From positions 33,546,901 to 33,610,900 of the forward strand of contig BTRK01000006.1 of NCBI GenBank assembly GCA_036245805.1: a stretch of 64,000 bases of DNA, read 5' to 3'. Positions 34,640 through 45,970 of the stretch are shown here, one piece after another. The notes under the pieces are model-generated. The model did not search any database, was not told where the DNA came from, and saw nothing but the letters and a program-made list of their open reading frames with translations. The position numbers and the translations under genes are program-made. The first letter of the stretch is position 1. Every line of letters begins with the position of its first letter. Source of the DNA: Pristionchus mayeri (lineage: Eukaryota; Nematoda; Chromadorea; Rhabditida; Neodiplogasteridae).

Positions 34640-37600
34640 ATGCTTAGCACTTTAGCTGCTAGGGCATCCGTCTGCCTTCGCTGTGGACTGCTAAACGCAC
34701 CCAGCTCATCTGCTGCCAGGTACTCCCACCATTCACCCCCATGATGGGTGTGTTAGATTTGTTGATCAACGATAAATGTGATAACCATAGAACGTAGAGT
34801 GTAACTGAGCGATCACAGAGCGATCACAGGTCGAATAAGTCTTACGCAATGATAACTGTTCAGTGGTATCTTTGCAGATCCGCATGCTTCTCCACATTTA
34901 ACACTCAGCGAAGGAAGGTCTTGCAAGTAGGAAAGAAGATATTCACACAACCAATCAGAAAGTTCGTCCATGTCGTACTTATTTAATATCGATGTATCCA
35001 ATGACGACGTTCGTATCGTTTTGGGAAAATCCTATGTCGAAATAGTTTTATATTTGGGTGGTCTGATATAAGCGTGTTTCGGTGAATTTTCGGGGCTGGT
35101 CTTATCACTCAAGAGAGGCTGGTAATTGTTGTATATGACGCAGTATTTGTAAGGGTCAGACAATTCAGGGAGGATCTGGAACACCAATTTTTCAATAATA
35201 TGGTATCCGGGGTACTATTTCATGCTGATGACGATGGTCAACTTCATTTTGCATAATTGACCTCTAATGAAGCACTATTTCACCCGTCGAAATAGCGAAA
35301 TTTCCGGTTTATTTGATTTATCAGGGGTAAAACTTGCTATAAAAATTTGGAAATTTGTTTCCCAAGGTGGTTTTTCATTCTCTACACGACGGAATGGTTA
35401 ACAACCCCGTTTGCAAGTTCCTTCATTGGTGTTCGGATTTTATTTATGGCTAAAACTCAAAACTAGAAGCCGGCATTGTTTGTGCATGTAAAGTATCTAG
35501 TGCCTAGGCCGTAATCCGATTTTTGTGCAATTTGAAGTATGGGATTTTTACTCATGCCCATTATAGTTTTCCGATTTCCAAAACTACTCATCTCTCACTA
35601 TCTAGTCAGCGAACAAGAGAGCACACTTGTTCACCTACTCTCGTATCACTGATAGCTCAATTGGTAGTGCGTTGGGCTATCACTCAGCGAGTCGCGGGTT
35701 CGATCCCCGCCTCTGCTCAAGTTTTGCAATAGTTTTGCAATTTTTCAATCCCTCAATTTATTTCTAAGGAGTGTTTTGGTGAAAGAGTAAATCATTGAAA
35801 AGTAAAGACGATATAATTTGAATAAATTTTTATTTTATAGACAGAAAGCAAACATATCGTTAATAACAAAAGATGAACTATTGTGTCTAAGCATTGTTGA
35901 TGAAAATTGAGTTGAGATCTATCTTGGCAACGGCTGTTAGAAACTTGATAAAAATATTGCAAAACTTGCACAGCGGCGAGGATCGAACCCGCGACTCGGT
36001 GGGTGACAGCCCAACGTACTACCAATTGAGCCATCAGTGATACGAGAGTGGGTGAACAAGTGTGCTCTCTTGTTCGCTGACTAAATAGTGAGAGATGAGT
36101 AGTTTTGGAAATCGGAAAACTATAATGGGCATGAGTAAAAATCCCATACTTCAAATTGCGCAAAAATCGGATTACGGCCTAGGCACTAGATACTTTACAT
36201 GCACAAACAATGCCGGCTTCTAGTTTTGAGTTTTAGCCATAAATAAAATCCGAACACCAATGAAGGAACTTGCAAACGGGGTTGTTAACCATTCCGTCGT
36301 GTAGAGAATGAAAAACCACCTCGGGAAACAAATTTTCAAATTTTTGCAAGTTTTACTCCTGATAAATCAAATACACCGGAAATTTCGCTATTTCGACGGG
36401 TGAAATAGTGCTTCATTAGAGGTAAATTATGCAAAATGAAGTTGACCATCGTCATCATCATGAAAAAGTACCCCGGATACCATATTATTGAAAAATTGGT
36501 GTTCCAACGTTTGTTCGATTCTTAGGAGTACGGCGTCATATTATCGTAAATAATATAATAAGCAACTAAGTCAGATATCCTATTTAATTAATAAGCCTGA
36601 CTCGCCGTTATATAGTTGCTCCCCCGTACTCCCTAACTCTATCGTAATATTTCGACCTCTTCGAAAGCACAGTGGATATGGAGGATGAGGAGAAGAGTCG
36701 AATGCTGATGAGACACGTGGATGACGCGGTGTATAAGCAGTTCGGAGACCACATCCGTCCTAAGAAACTGGGTCAATTGACATTCAATGACGTCAAAGAG
36801 ACTATGACGAAACTGTTCGGAGACAAGAAGACTCTCTTCGAGAAGAGACTCGACATGTTCAATCTCAAGATGTCGAAGGCGAATATCGACGATCTTCGAG
36901 AGTTCGCGATTCGAGTCAACAGAGTTGTCGAGGACGCGAATGTCACCGAACTCACCCCCGACAAGATCAAGACGATGATCTTTCTGGCAGGTGTGGACCT
37001 ACCAAGGCACACCGGTGCAATGTTCCACATCATCAATGGGATGAAGAATGAGAAGAGCCCTACACTCGAGAAGATTCTCGAGATCACTGACAGCTTCAAG
37101 GAAGCTCAGCAAGACTCTCAGACCGTGACTGGCCAAAATCGATCGCAAGTGAATGCGGTGCGAAAGCAATGGAAGGGGAAGGAGAAGTTCCGTTCCCAAC
37201 GAGATCAAAGTGCTTCCCGCGAATCGAATAGTGATGAGTGTGGAAGATGTGGCCATGATCACGAAGAGGAGAGGTGCCCATATGTGAATGAGACCTGTCA
37301 CAATTGCGGCAATACTGGCCATCTGAGGAGGATGTGCCGAGGCAAGAACAGAGGGAGGAACCCGAAGTTCAAGCAGATCAAGAGCGAGCAATCAGGGAAC
37401 TCTGGAGAGTTCGATGTCTCGATGAAAGTGAATGGAATAGATGTGATAATGAGTGTTGACTCAGGATCTGACCTCACATTTATCTCAAAGAGCACGTGGA
37501 GGTTGATCGGTGCACCGAGAGCAAAGTGTACTGATATTTCACCCGAGTGCCCAAATGGATCACTGTTCCGTGTGACAGGAAAATGTGATTTGAATTTGGA

Positions 37601-40600
37601 GATGAATGGTGTCACCACTTTCGGAGAAGTGTACATCACAGAAGATACGAACGTGCTGGGCAAGGACCTGATGCAGTTCTTCTTCACACTGATGCCCAAG
37701 AGGCCGCAGGCTCAGTTTCAATCGATGGAGAAAATCGAGGTCACAGATATGGTTGAGGAAAACCATTCTGGAATGAATCACTCGGTCCAGGAGACTGAGG
37801 TCACAGAGATGGAGGAGAAGTGCCATCCTGGAAATGTTCAAAGGAATGGCCATCACGAGCTTCCAAGTGGAGCGTCGGGATCTGCGTCACTGACGAGATC
37901 GAGTCTGAAAAAGGACTCACATCACTCTAAGTCGAGATTCGAGCATCACGAGCATCCTAGTGGAGCGTCGGGATCTGCGTCACTGACGAGATCGAGTCTG
38001 AAAAATCACTCACAACGCTCGAATTCAAGACTAGAGGAAGACACAGTGAGAAACTGTGTGAAGAAAAAGGACCGAAAGTCCTGCACATCTGAGTCAATGA
38101 ACGAATGTCCGCTCAAGAAGGAGCTGAAAGAGCGAGTTCTGAAGGATTCAGACTCCGGACAGAAAGAAGTTGACCAGATGGTCTCCAGAGAAGGCTCTCA
38201 TAGTGAGAGATTGTGTGAACTGTACGGTGGTACAGTAGTGAACAGCGTTGGAGAATCGTCAAGAGCCGACTACCGTACTCCCTCGAGCAAAGGAGTGAAG
38301 TTCGTCTATCAACGGCGCCTCGAGAAGACACTAGCAACGTCACCCGATGCCGGACGAGCCCAGCGACTGCCCCGTTCCACCTACCGAACCGAGGATGATG
38401 AAGATTGAGACGAGAAGATGAAGATGATACTGTGCTCAAAGCCAGTCCCATTGCCCACTTACCGTTACTCGTGGCCCAATCTCTTCATTGTTTCTTGTCG
38501 TTTTAATCAGATACTCCCAAGGTCGTATCTTAGAAGGGAGGTGTTGTATATTATCGTAAATAATATAATAAGCAACTAAGTCAGATATCCTATTTAATTA
38601 ATAAGCCTGACTCGCCGTTATATAGTTGCTCCCCCGTACTCCCTAACTCTATCGTAATATTTGTATGACAAATCTCCCACCACGATTACTCTGCCGATGC
38701 AATCTGTATTACTGTATCTGCCCGGCCTTCTACTGAATTTGTCGTCATCGCTGGTTCTCTCCCCTGTCCCCTAATCTCTTTACAGTTTTCTTCGTTTCTC
38801 TTCTTTATTTCGCTACCGATAAACTACTACAAAAACGCAACGTCCACACGCACAACTAGCACAAGAAGATACACAATAGTAATATCTTAATTTCTTGGCA
38901 GTGTCGCAGTCGTCGACACGAAGCGAGCTTCCGCTAAACTCGGCCGATCAACATGGAAGGACCTGAGGGCAATCTTCAAACTGGCCGGACCCTACAAGGG
39001 TCGCATTCTATGTTAGTTATTTATTTAAACGATTGTAAAATTTCACATTGATTTAGATTGCAGGAGAAGTACATGATCCATTGTAAAATGAGAGTTGCAA
39101 TATTTCACAGGTATTGCAACTCTCATTTTACAATTCAATACGCACATTTCCAGTGGGCCTCTCCTTCCTCGGTATCTCTTCATCAATCTTCCTCCTTACG
39201 CCTAGGACATTAGGTGAGGTTACTTGCAGATTATGACTTGAAATCATTACTATTAGGTTGTTGCATAAGTCCTGTGGAATTTTGAAATTTTGCCTTCCAT
39301 CTTCTTGTTGGATTGATAGATGAACTTCGGGATATTGATTACTAATGAGGCCTTGCATACTCTTTCATATGCGCACCCTATCAGCATTGCCCAATCAGAG
39401 AGGCGAGAACAGGATCCAGTTAAAATTACGAAAATTTATCCATCGAAAACGCAACATTTCTCAATTTTATGCTTTCTCTGAAGCATGAATGCTCAAACTA
39501 TGGTGGTTATATGAAGCCCCAACCTTTACCCTATAAACACTTTTTCTCATGGATGCTGGAAGTTACACCCTTTCGAGGAATGTATTGATCTAGACATGAC
39601 TACATTGTTGCATTTCGGTGTTGATTTTGCATATTTCTCAAAAATAAGAAATTCAAATTTTCTAAAACGGAGAAGAAGCAAGCTCCAATATTTTTTATGA
39701 GAATATAGCCTCTTCTCGGGTGCATACAGCGCACACATGACGGAGCCTGTATGCTTGGTCTTCCATTCAGAAAAGAAGGTACAAGTCACATGCAGCCGAG
39801 GTCTGCTCATATTTTTGCAATCATGTATTTTGGTTCAAACCCACTCACATGGCAGGTCTAACCTATTTTTTGAAAGAATATCAGTGCTACTTCTCAGCCA
39901 ACAATATGAAGTTGTTTCTTGGATTTTCCTTCCAAATATCTAGAGAAATAAATTTAAAGCAAAATTTGGTCAACTGTTTGCATTTGGGTAAATCATAATT
40001 TCTTGTGTTGGTGGCAAGATCGGTTTGATTGAAATATGTGTGAACAAAGTTCAAGTATACCCCTAAACAATGTTATGTTTGTTGGCGATTAAGATTTGAG
40101 ACACGCGAGTTATGATTGTTCAAAGTGCGGACACAAAAAACCACAGGACTTTTGCAACAACCTAATACACTAGTCCGGCTGCCCCCGCCTTCGGCGGGGG
40201 CCCTGTCCTAGAGGAGTAGGTTTCGCAATCACTCGTTTCGCAACTTGTGCACGCGCGATCTCTCTACCTCCACATTTCGTAATCGTTTCGCAACTGTTTC
40301 GCAATCGGAGCAGACACGAGGAATTGCGCTTTATATATAGGTATAGATTATATGTAAGAGTAAAAACGTGGTATGTATCAGTAAAAACGTGAAATGGTAC
40401 AGTATGACTGCGAGGAGAGTCATACTGTACCATATCACATAATTAATTATTCGTCTCTCGTTGCGCCGTAGAGCGTAGATAAAATATATATAAAACATCC
40501 ATAACACTGATGTTTTTTCAGGTAAACTAATCGACGAGTTTGACGAATCGAAGAAGCAGGAGCCAGGGACGGAGGATTCTACGCTCCTTATGGCAAGGTA

Positions 40601-43600
40601 TTGTTTAAAAATATATACATTTGGTATATTCTCTATTTTGATATAATATTGGTCGAGTTGTGGTACAAGCGGACTGCAGATACTTCAAAGACCACCCGGT
40701 CGCACTGGCTGGAGTTCTTCTGCTGGGTGGTGCAGCCATCGCAGCCAGGGTATACTGTATGCACACCGCAGGTACGGACCGCTTTTCGCAGCTTGAATCC
40801 AATTCAGACGTAGTGCAATGTATGATTCTTATCAAATGAGTGTTTATTGGCATTTCATGATTGGATATACATTTTTCTTAAACCCTTATAATTGCAGGTC
40901 AACTGATAATCAACGATCTTCGCAAGAAGGTCTTCGCCTCCGTCCTGAAGCAGGACATGAAGTTCTTCGATAAGAACAAGGTTTGACACTCCTCAACATT
41001 TGAGAAATATGCTCTTCGCTCTCAACTCCAGGATGTTCTAATAGCTGCTTTTCGTTGAATAAATTGGTCGTATCATACTGGATGTTTCTCGTTCGAAGGT
41101 GGGGGAGATCGTCTCTCGTCTCTCCACTGATGCCCTCATCGTCGGTTACTCAGTCTCGATGAATCTCTCCGATGGAGCGAGAGCTCTCGTCACTTGTCTC
41201 GGATCGGGATCACTCATGGTGCGAAAGCTTCTCTAGTTCACAAACATGGCACATAACAAAGGGTTATGAGTACTTGTATGCAGGTGTACACCTCTCCCGC
41301 TCTCTGCAAGGTCATGTTCTTCGTCATTCCCATTATGGTCAGTCTCGCAAGATATCCTAACTATTTAGCTGGTTAATGAAACGTGCTTGTGCAATATTGT
41401 ATGTGATTCACTCAATTATTTCTTTTGAGGTTGGTACATTCGCAGTGTTCGGAAGACTGCAGAGGAAGTACACTCTAGAGATGCAGGATGCTGTCGCTGC
41501 GGCCAATCAAGTATATTCCTGTCTTATTCCCGAGGGTCTCCTAATATTGCTCGTCATCGTGTTTTACAGTTGCATTGAAAAATCAGGTGTCTTGAGATCA
41601 GTCTTCCAAACATTAAGTCTGAGTATTATTTCCATTCTCCCAGGTGGCGACAGAGCGACTGGGATCGGTGAGGACTGTGAGGATGCTCGTCGCAGAACCA
41701 AAGGTTAGTATCTCAACGTCTTCTTCTTTTTCTGTCAACGCTCTGTAATGCAAATATGGATACTGATGGATCTACAGGAGTAGCATCAAAAATTACTGAC
41801 CATTGTACTTTGAGGAGCGTGCGGCGTATGGTTCGAAGATCCAAGACATCTGGGACATCTCGAGGAAGGAGGGATTCGCTAAGGGACTCATGTTCGGATC
41901 GGTACGACCACTTGCTCAACACGATTGCCAGAAGCATTTCCCTGGTCTCGAATGATTTTGATTTATCCATTTCCATTACAGTTCCAATTCACTGGATACA
42001 TGGCTCTCTCGACGATTCTCTTCTACGGCAGCACTCTCATCTCGAAGGGACTTCTCACTTACGGTGAGCAGCCATGCACAAGACAACTATGGGCGTTGAG
42101 TAGATATGGGGCAAAAATATCTCCGATTTAATGATGATTACGATAAACCAAAATGCAGTAATTCACCTTTCCTCATTCTCTCAGGCGAGCTCTCCTCCTT
42201 CTGCCTCTACGCAGTTCTCTCTGCTGCCTCTCTCTCCAATATGTCCGGATTCTTCGTCGAAATTATGAAGGTACATTGAAGTTGACATCGATGTCCGGAC
42301 TAATATTACGGCGTTGCAAACTGAGAAATAGTTAGACTTGCCATTACTCATCAGTATTCAGGGATTGGGTGCATCTGCTCGTCTCTTCGAACTTCGTGAT
42401 CAGAAGCCAGTGATTCCCCTCGTGGGAGGAATCAAGAAGGAGAACGTCGAGAAGGAGATCACGTGAGAACCACATTCTGATTTGTGCCGAGCAAATGATT
42501 TTCAAACATATTGCCTTAGACCAATATTAGCAAACCTGTACATTAAATTATATTTTGCATCGAAACTGCGTTAACATGATTCGTAATCTCAGCTTCGAGA
42601 ACGTGACGTTCGCGTACCCCGACAGGGACAGACTCTTCTCCAACATCTCCTTCCAAGTCCCTGCTGGTGGGTTCTTCTGTGAGGGGGCGAAGAACGAGGA
42701 TCTCCAAAATTATCTTTTGAAACTAATCAATCTGCATTTTTCCTATTGTTAATTGAACTGGTTTGAGGTAAGATCACGGCAGTGGTTGGTCCCTCTGGCA
42801 GTGGAAAGTCGACCATCGCGAGTCTCATGCTCAGGTGAACGATGGATAGAGCGGCATTTATACTAGGCAATCGTTGCGAGCACTGGTAACTGTGTACAAC
42901 AGTATCATCGGATGTTCCATTTCTAATATTTGTGGATGTGACTCTAAGATCAGCTGTTTTTGAAGTGCATGTTTCTGTACTCTTCCTTGTGTCTCTAATC
43001 GCTCCATTCTCAGACTGTACGATCCGGACAGCGGGCGAATCACTGTGGACGGGGTGGATCTGAAGGACATGGACCCGTCGGTGTGGAGGAGGAACATCGG
43101 GACTGTAGGACAGGTGAGGGACGAAGGATCGCGTACTGGTTAGCTTTTAATCACTTGTATTTTCATGGTGATAAATCTTGGCAGGAGCCGGTTCTCTTCT
43201 CAACGAACATCAGGGAGAACATCGTGTACGGAGCAGAGTATCCAGAGCAAGTCACCGAGGCACAGGTTGGCAGTTTTCGTGTTCAGCAATACAAATTTAA
43301 AGTGGTTTGGTTTCCATGTTTGATGATTAAAATTTAAAATTGATAAAAGAGCATTGATTTTCGGTATTCAATCGGCATTTGATAGTGGATGATCAAGTCT
43401 TAGAAAGTTGAATGGTGTTCATTCAGATCGAAGAGTCGGCTAAGCAGTCCAACTCGTGGGAGTTCCTCAAGAGATTCCCCGATGTCAGCTGGGTTTTCAA
43501 GGGCTTAACTTGGAAAAGTATCGGTGATGCAATAATCCTCTCCCAGGGTCTAAACACGTTGGTTGGAGAACACGGATCGACGTTGTCTGGAGGACAGAAA

Positions 43601-44479
43601 CAGCGAGTCGCCATTGCGAGAGCACTCGTGACGGTAAGGGTTGATTGACTGTACAAATCAGAAGAAATCTTTATTTTTGAATAAAGGTTTTTTGGTTGCT
43701 TTCGTAATATGCAAATGACACATTCGTGAGATTTTAGAATTAGGTATTAGGTTAATTAGGTATTAAATGCTAGTTAATCATTGGTTTATCATCAGAATCC
43801 TCGTATTCTCATTCTGGACGAGGCGACGTCTGCCCTCGATGCGACCTCTGAGTATCTCGTGAGAGTCGCACTCAATCGACTACTCGAGAACTCCCAACAG
43901 ACCGTACTCATCATCGCACACAGGTATGGCATATTCTATGTACTTGTGCTAGAGGTGTAATCATTTTAGTAATCTTCCCCAACATTTGTTTCTTCCACAG
44001 TGCTTTTGTATCTGAAAAAAAACACACCCTTTTGATGGAATGGAAATGCTTTTAAAATTTGAACAAAACATGTGACATTTTATTGCGACTCAAAGTGGTT
44101 TATGTCTGTTTAAAATATTCCCCAATCTCAGGCTGTCCACGATCAAACACGCGGATCAGATTGTGGTCATCGACCAAGGAACGGTGAGTATCTGCGACTT
44201 TTGGATGTCATGATTCACTAGCATACTTTGTATTCCAATACTTTGATGAGCATAAACTACAATAGCAAAATAAGATCCGAATTGCATTTTCCATTCTTTA
44301 TTCATTTACAAACGTTTACAATATCAGTGACATTACATAGGTGGATCTCTCTAGCAGATTGAATGGCGTCCTTGCAGGTGGTTGAGAAGGGGACCTTCGA
44401 TGAATTGGTGCAGATCGAGGATGGAGTATTCAAGAAACTGGTGGAGAAGCAGACCATCGGATGGAATGATTCCGCTTGA
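34640..44479 (+). CDS. mitochondrial ABC half transporter, ABCB10-like
   Basis: A half-size exporter of the inner mitochondrial membrane. Exon 1 (34640-34719) is a presequence ([18 protein letters not shown]). It joins in phase 2 to exon 2 at about 38902 ([16 protein letters not shown]) after a 4.2-kb intron. The transmembrane domain follows ([56 protein letters not shown]). The nucleotide-binding domain has Walker [10 protein letters not shown] (42797-42823), the Q-loop VGQEPVLFS, the signature LSGGQKQR, Walker [13 protein letters not shown] and the H-loop IIAHRLST. The end is WNDSA and TGA at 44477. Substrate class is an inference: C. elegans relatives are HAF proteins, and human ABCB10 acts in haem biology. 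About eighteen exons; the introns carry a tRNA-bearing foldback, an LTR element and a mariner element. Confidence 0.9.
35645..35718 (+). pseudogene. tRNA-like sequence, left arm copy
   Basis: It has an A box (TAGCTCAATTGGTAGTGC) and a perfect B box with a paired T arm (GCGGGTTCGATCCCCGC). The acceptor stem does not pair, and the anticodon arm (TTGGGCTATCACTCAG) has a loop that is too short. It is therefore a tRNA-derived, SINE-like or decayed sequence that may still bind the Pol III factors. Confidence 0.6.
35969..36040 (-). pseudogene. tRNA-like sequence, right arm copy
   Basis: The inverted partner of the left copy. The anticodon arm reads GTTGGGCTGTCACCCAC, with a GTC that would be Asp in a normal loop, and the B box is intact (GGTTCGATCC). 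The acceptor stem pairs in only about four of seven positions. I treat it as tRNA-derived and not as a working tRNA gene. Confidence 0.55.
36538..36652 (+). repeat. left LTR
   Basis: 115 bp, identical to the right copy. Contains ATATCCTATTTAATTAATAA and ends CGTAATATTT. Confidence 0.8.
36678..38408 (+). CDS. retrotransposon gag-protease polyprotein
   Basis: A frame of about 576 codons from the ATG at 36678. The first 160 residues are a helical gag-like region. A zinc knuckle follows ([14 protein letters not shown], a CX2CX4HX4C motif), with a second Cys/His cluster ([13 protein letters not shown]) just before it. A retropepsin-type active site comes next ([11 protein letters not shown], the DSG triad). 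The C-terminal third is hydrophilic, with a near-exact internal duplication of about 25 residues containing [16 protein letters not shown]. It ends at TGA 38406, and no polymerase frame follows. Confidence 0.88.
   Translation: MEDEEKSRMLMRHVDDAVYKQFGDHIRPKKLGQLTFNDVKETMTKLFGDKKTLFEKRLDMFNLKMSKANIDDLREFAIRVNRVVEDANVTELTPDKIKTMIFLAGVDLPRHTGAMFHIINGMKNEKSPTLEKILEITDSFKEAQQDSQTVTGQNRSQVNAVRKQWKGKEKFRSQRDQSASRESNSDECGRCGHDHEEERCPYVNETCHNCGNTGHLRRMCRGKNRGRNPKFKQIKSEQSGNSGEFDVSMKVNGIDVIMSVDSGSDLTFISKSTWRLIGAPRAKCTDISPECPNGSLFRVTGKCDLNLEMNGVTTFGEVYITEDTNVLGKDLMQFFFTLMPKRPQAQFQSMEKIEVTDMVEENHSGMNHSVQETEVTEMEEKCHPGNVQRNGHHELPSGASGSASLTRSSLKKDSHHSKSRFEHHEHPSGASGSASLTRSSLKNHSQRSNSRLEEDTVRNCVKKKDRKSCTSESMNECPLKKELKERVLKDSDSGQKEVDQMVSREGSHSERLCELYGGTVVNSVGESSRADYRTPSSKGVKFVYQRRLEKTLATSPDAGRAQRLPRSTYRTEDDED
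38548..38662 (+). repeat. right LTR
   Basis: 115 bp, identical to the left copy and preceded by a polypurine tract. Confidence 0.8.
39080..39134. repeat. short perfect hairpin in ABC transporter intron
   Basis: ATTGTAAAATGAGAGTTGCA and its complement pair over about 22 bp around a 10-base loop, directly before the acceptor of exon 3. Confidence 0.7.
39253..40165. mobile_element. mariner-type element without transposase
   Basis: Terminal repeats TTAGGTTGTTGCATAAGTCC and, inverted, TTAGGTTGTTGCAAAAGTCC (one mismatch in 25), flanked by TA (39251-39252 and 40166-40167). The 913-bp interior has no intact transposase frame. It lies in intron 3 of the ABC transporter. Confidence 0.85.
40395..40432. 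repeat. short hairpin
   Basis: TGGTACAGTATGACT and its complement pair over 15 bp around an 8-base loop, in the same intron as the mariner element. A GC-rich stem (CCCCCGCC/GGCGGGGG) lies nearby at about 40182-40200. Confidence 0.6.
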
Positions 44480-45970
44480 GATGCCCCTCCCTCTGCTCCC
44501 CTCCTTAGAAATGTATTCACAAGGTAGATACTGTGGCCAACGGTACTCCACAACTACTGTAGAATACAGTAGACTTGTCATAGTAGCCATCCCGTACCTT
44601 AATGCCGTTTCGGTATGTATTGAGCTGCCTTTTAGGATTACAAAAATGTTTCGTTTTCGTTATGTTGATTTTTTCGCACTATTCACTTATCACAAGATCA
44701 CAAGAGCTCAGTCTATTTTATCCAATATTATCTAAGATTATTATATTGCTCTTAACAGTTTCTAAACTATCTAATTCACGGTGATTCACACCCTTACGTT
44801 TCTGCGACTTGATTTCCACATCATTTGTCTATCCCGCGTTAGTTGATGACGTAGTCCTCGTTAGGCATAGCTGCACCACCACTAGACTAGATGTATTGTT
44901 TGCACATTCAGTTGATAAAATCGATTATCTATCAAATAGTTTGACTAGTAGTCGTTTCATCTTTTCTTATGCATTTTCTCCGGGGGTTGTGTAGGTGGAG
45001 GAGTAAGGAAGACAGAAGGCGAGAATCAATCATTCAATGATTGGAAATGTTACATCTGTTTTGCGGGAAAGAAAACAAATAGTGAATCATCCGCCATCTA
45101 AGAGAGTCTAAAATTGATGAATAAACCAAATTCCGACGATGTCATGCGTCACTATAAAAGTTTTATAGAATGATCAGATCGTTCAATCACTACCATTCCG
45201 TGTTTCATAACTCGATCGTCTTATGATAGTCCGACCTGGGAACTAGATATCTTGAACTAATCGTAGTACTGCTAGAAATAGTTTACCTTCAGTTTCAATT
45301 ATTCGTTCCACAGATCACTCTTTGAATCAGACTTTGATTGCATCAGAAGTTGTTATCTATAGATAGGAAAGCGACCCCTCTCTCGTTCCGGTGTTGTGGT
45401 TGGTAGGGAGAAGAGCGATTACTGAAGGGAAGAGACGGGAATGTACTATTGAAGACTGATAAGGGAGAGAGAGAAAGAGAGGTCAGCTGACTTCACTTGA
45501 AGGGCAGAATGTAGAGGAGGAAGGGCATTATTGTAGAGGAGGATAGCATTGGTTACTCGGGAAAGACACATTCGACTTTTATCTAAAAATCGCTTTGTTG
45601 CATGAAAAAAGTAGTGTTTGATTTTTGGGAAGCGATTTTTTCATTGAAGCTAGGGTATACGTTGGACAAGTTGGCTTATAACAAAATTTGTGAAATGCAG
45701 ATGCTCGCTGTCGAATTCATTGAGGCCTGATTACTGTACTGAATTGATTTGTTTAGTTCTCTGTAGAGTAAAGATGCGAGTAAATAGAAGGATGACTCGA
45801 GAGTGAATGGGGGATGAAGAGAGTGCAGACCCATGACAGGGTCAGTGATAGCAGATGATAAGAACCACTCAATCACTCTCCTCGTAGTGTCCCACTGACC
45901 GGTCGATAGACGGTCGATAGACTGACTTCTGCCTGACCCACCCTACTTATCATCTACAGTATTTTTCAAG
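44480..45970. other. intergenic region between ABC transporter and legumain
   Basis: About 1.5 kb of AT-rich sequence with purine-rich patches (GAGAGAGAAAGAGAGG near 45465). No gene, tRNA or repeat family is recognised. The legumain promoter should be in the last few hundred bases. Confidence 0.45.

Larger units (their letters stand above)
35177..36506. mobile_element. foldback carrying two inverted tRNA-like sequences (family 6)
   Basis: Arms of about 560 bp (35177-35735 and 35949-36506) pair from TGGAACACCAATTTTTC to its complement, with a spacer of about 210 bp. Each arm contains one tRNA-like sequence facing the centre. The arms have diverged a little. No TA or other target duplication is obvious. 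It lies in intron 1 of the ABC transporter, next to the LTR element. Confidence 0.75.
36538..38662 (+). mobile_element. gag-protease-only LTR retrotransposon
   Basis: Two identical 115-bp direct repeats (36538-36652 and 38548-38662) enclose a single long frame with gag, zinc knuckle and protease. A purine-rich tract (AGAAGGGAGG) stands directly before the right repeat, which then probably starts TGTTGT. The first few bases of the left repeat do not match this, so its left edge is altered or misjudged. There is no reverse transcriptase, RNase H or integrase between the repeats, so it must rely on another element. Identical LTRs suggest a recent insertion. Confidence 0.85.

Noticed and set aside
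35645..36040. A pair of functional tRNA genes
   Set aside because: Promoter boxes are present, but acceptor and anticodon stems do not fold properly; they are kept as tRNA-like sequences.
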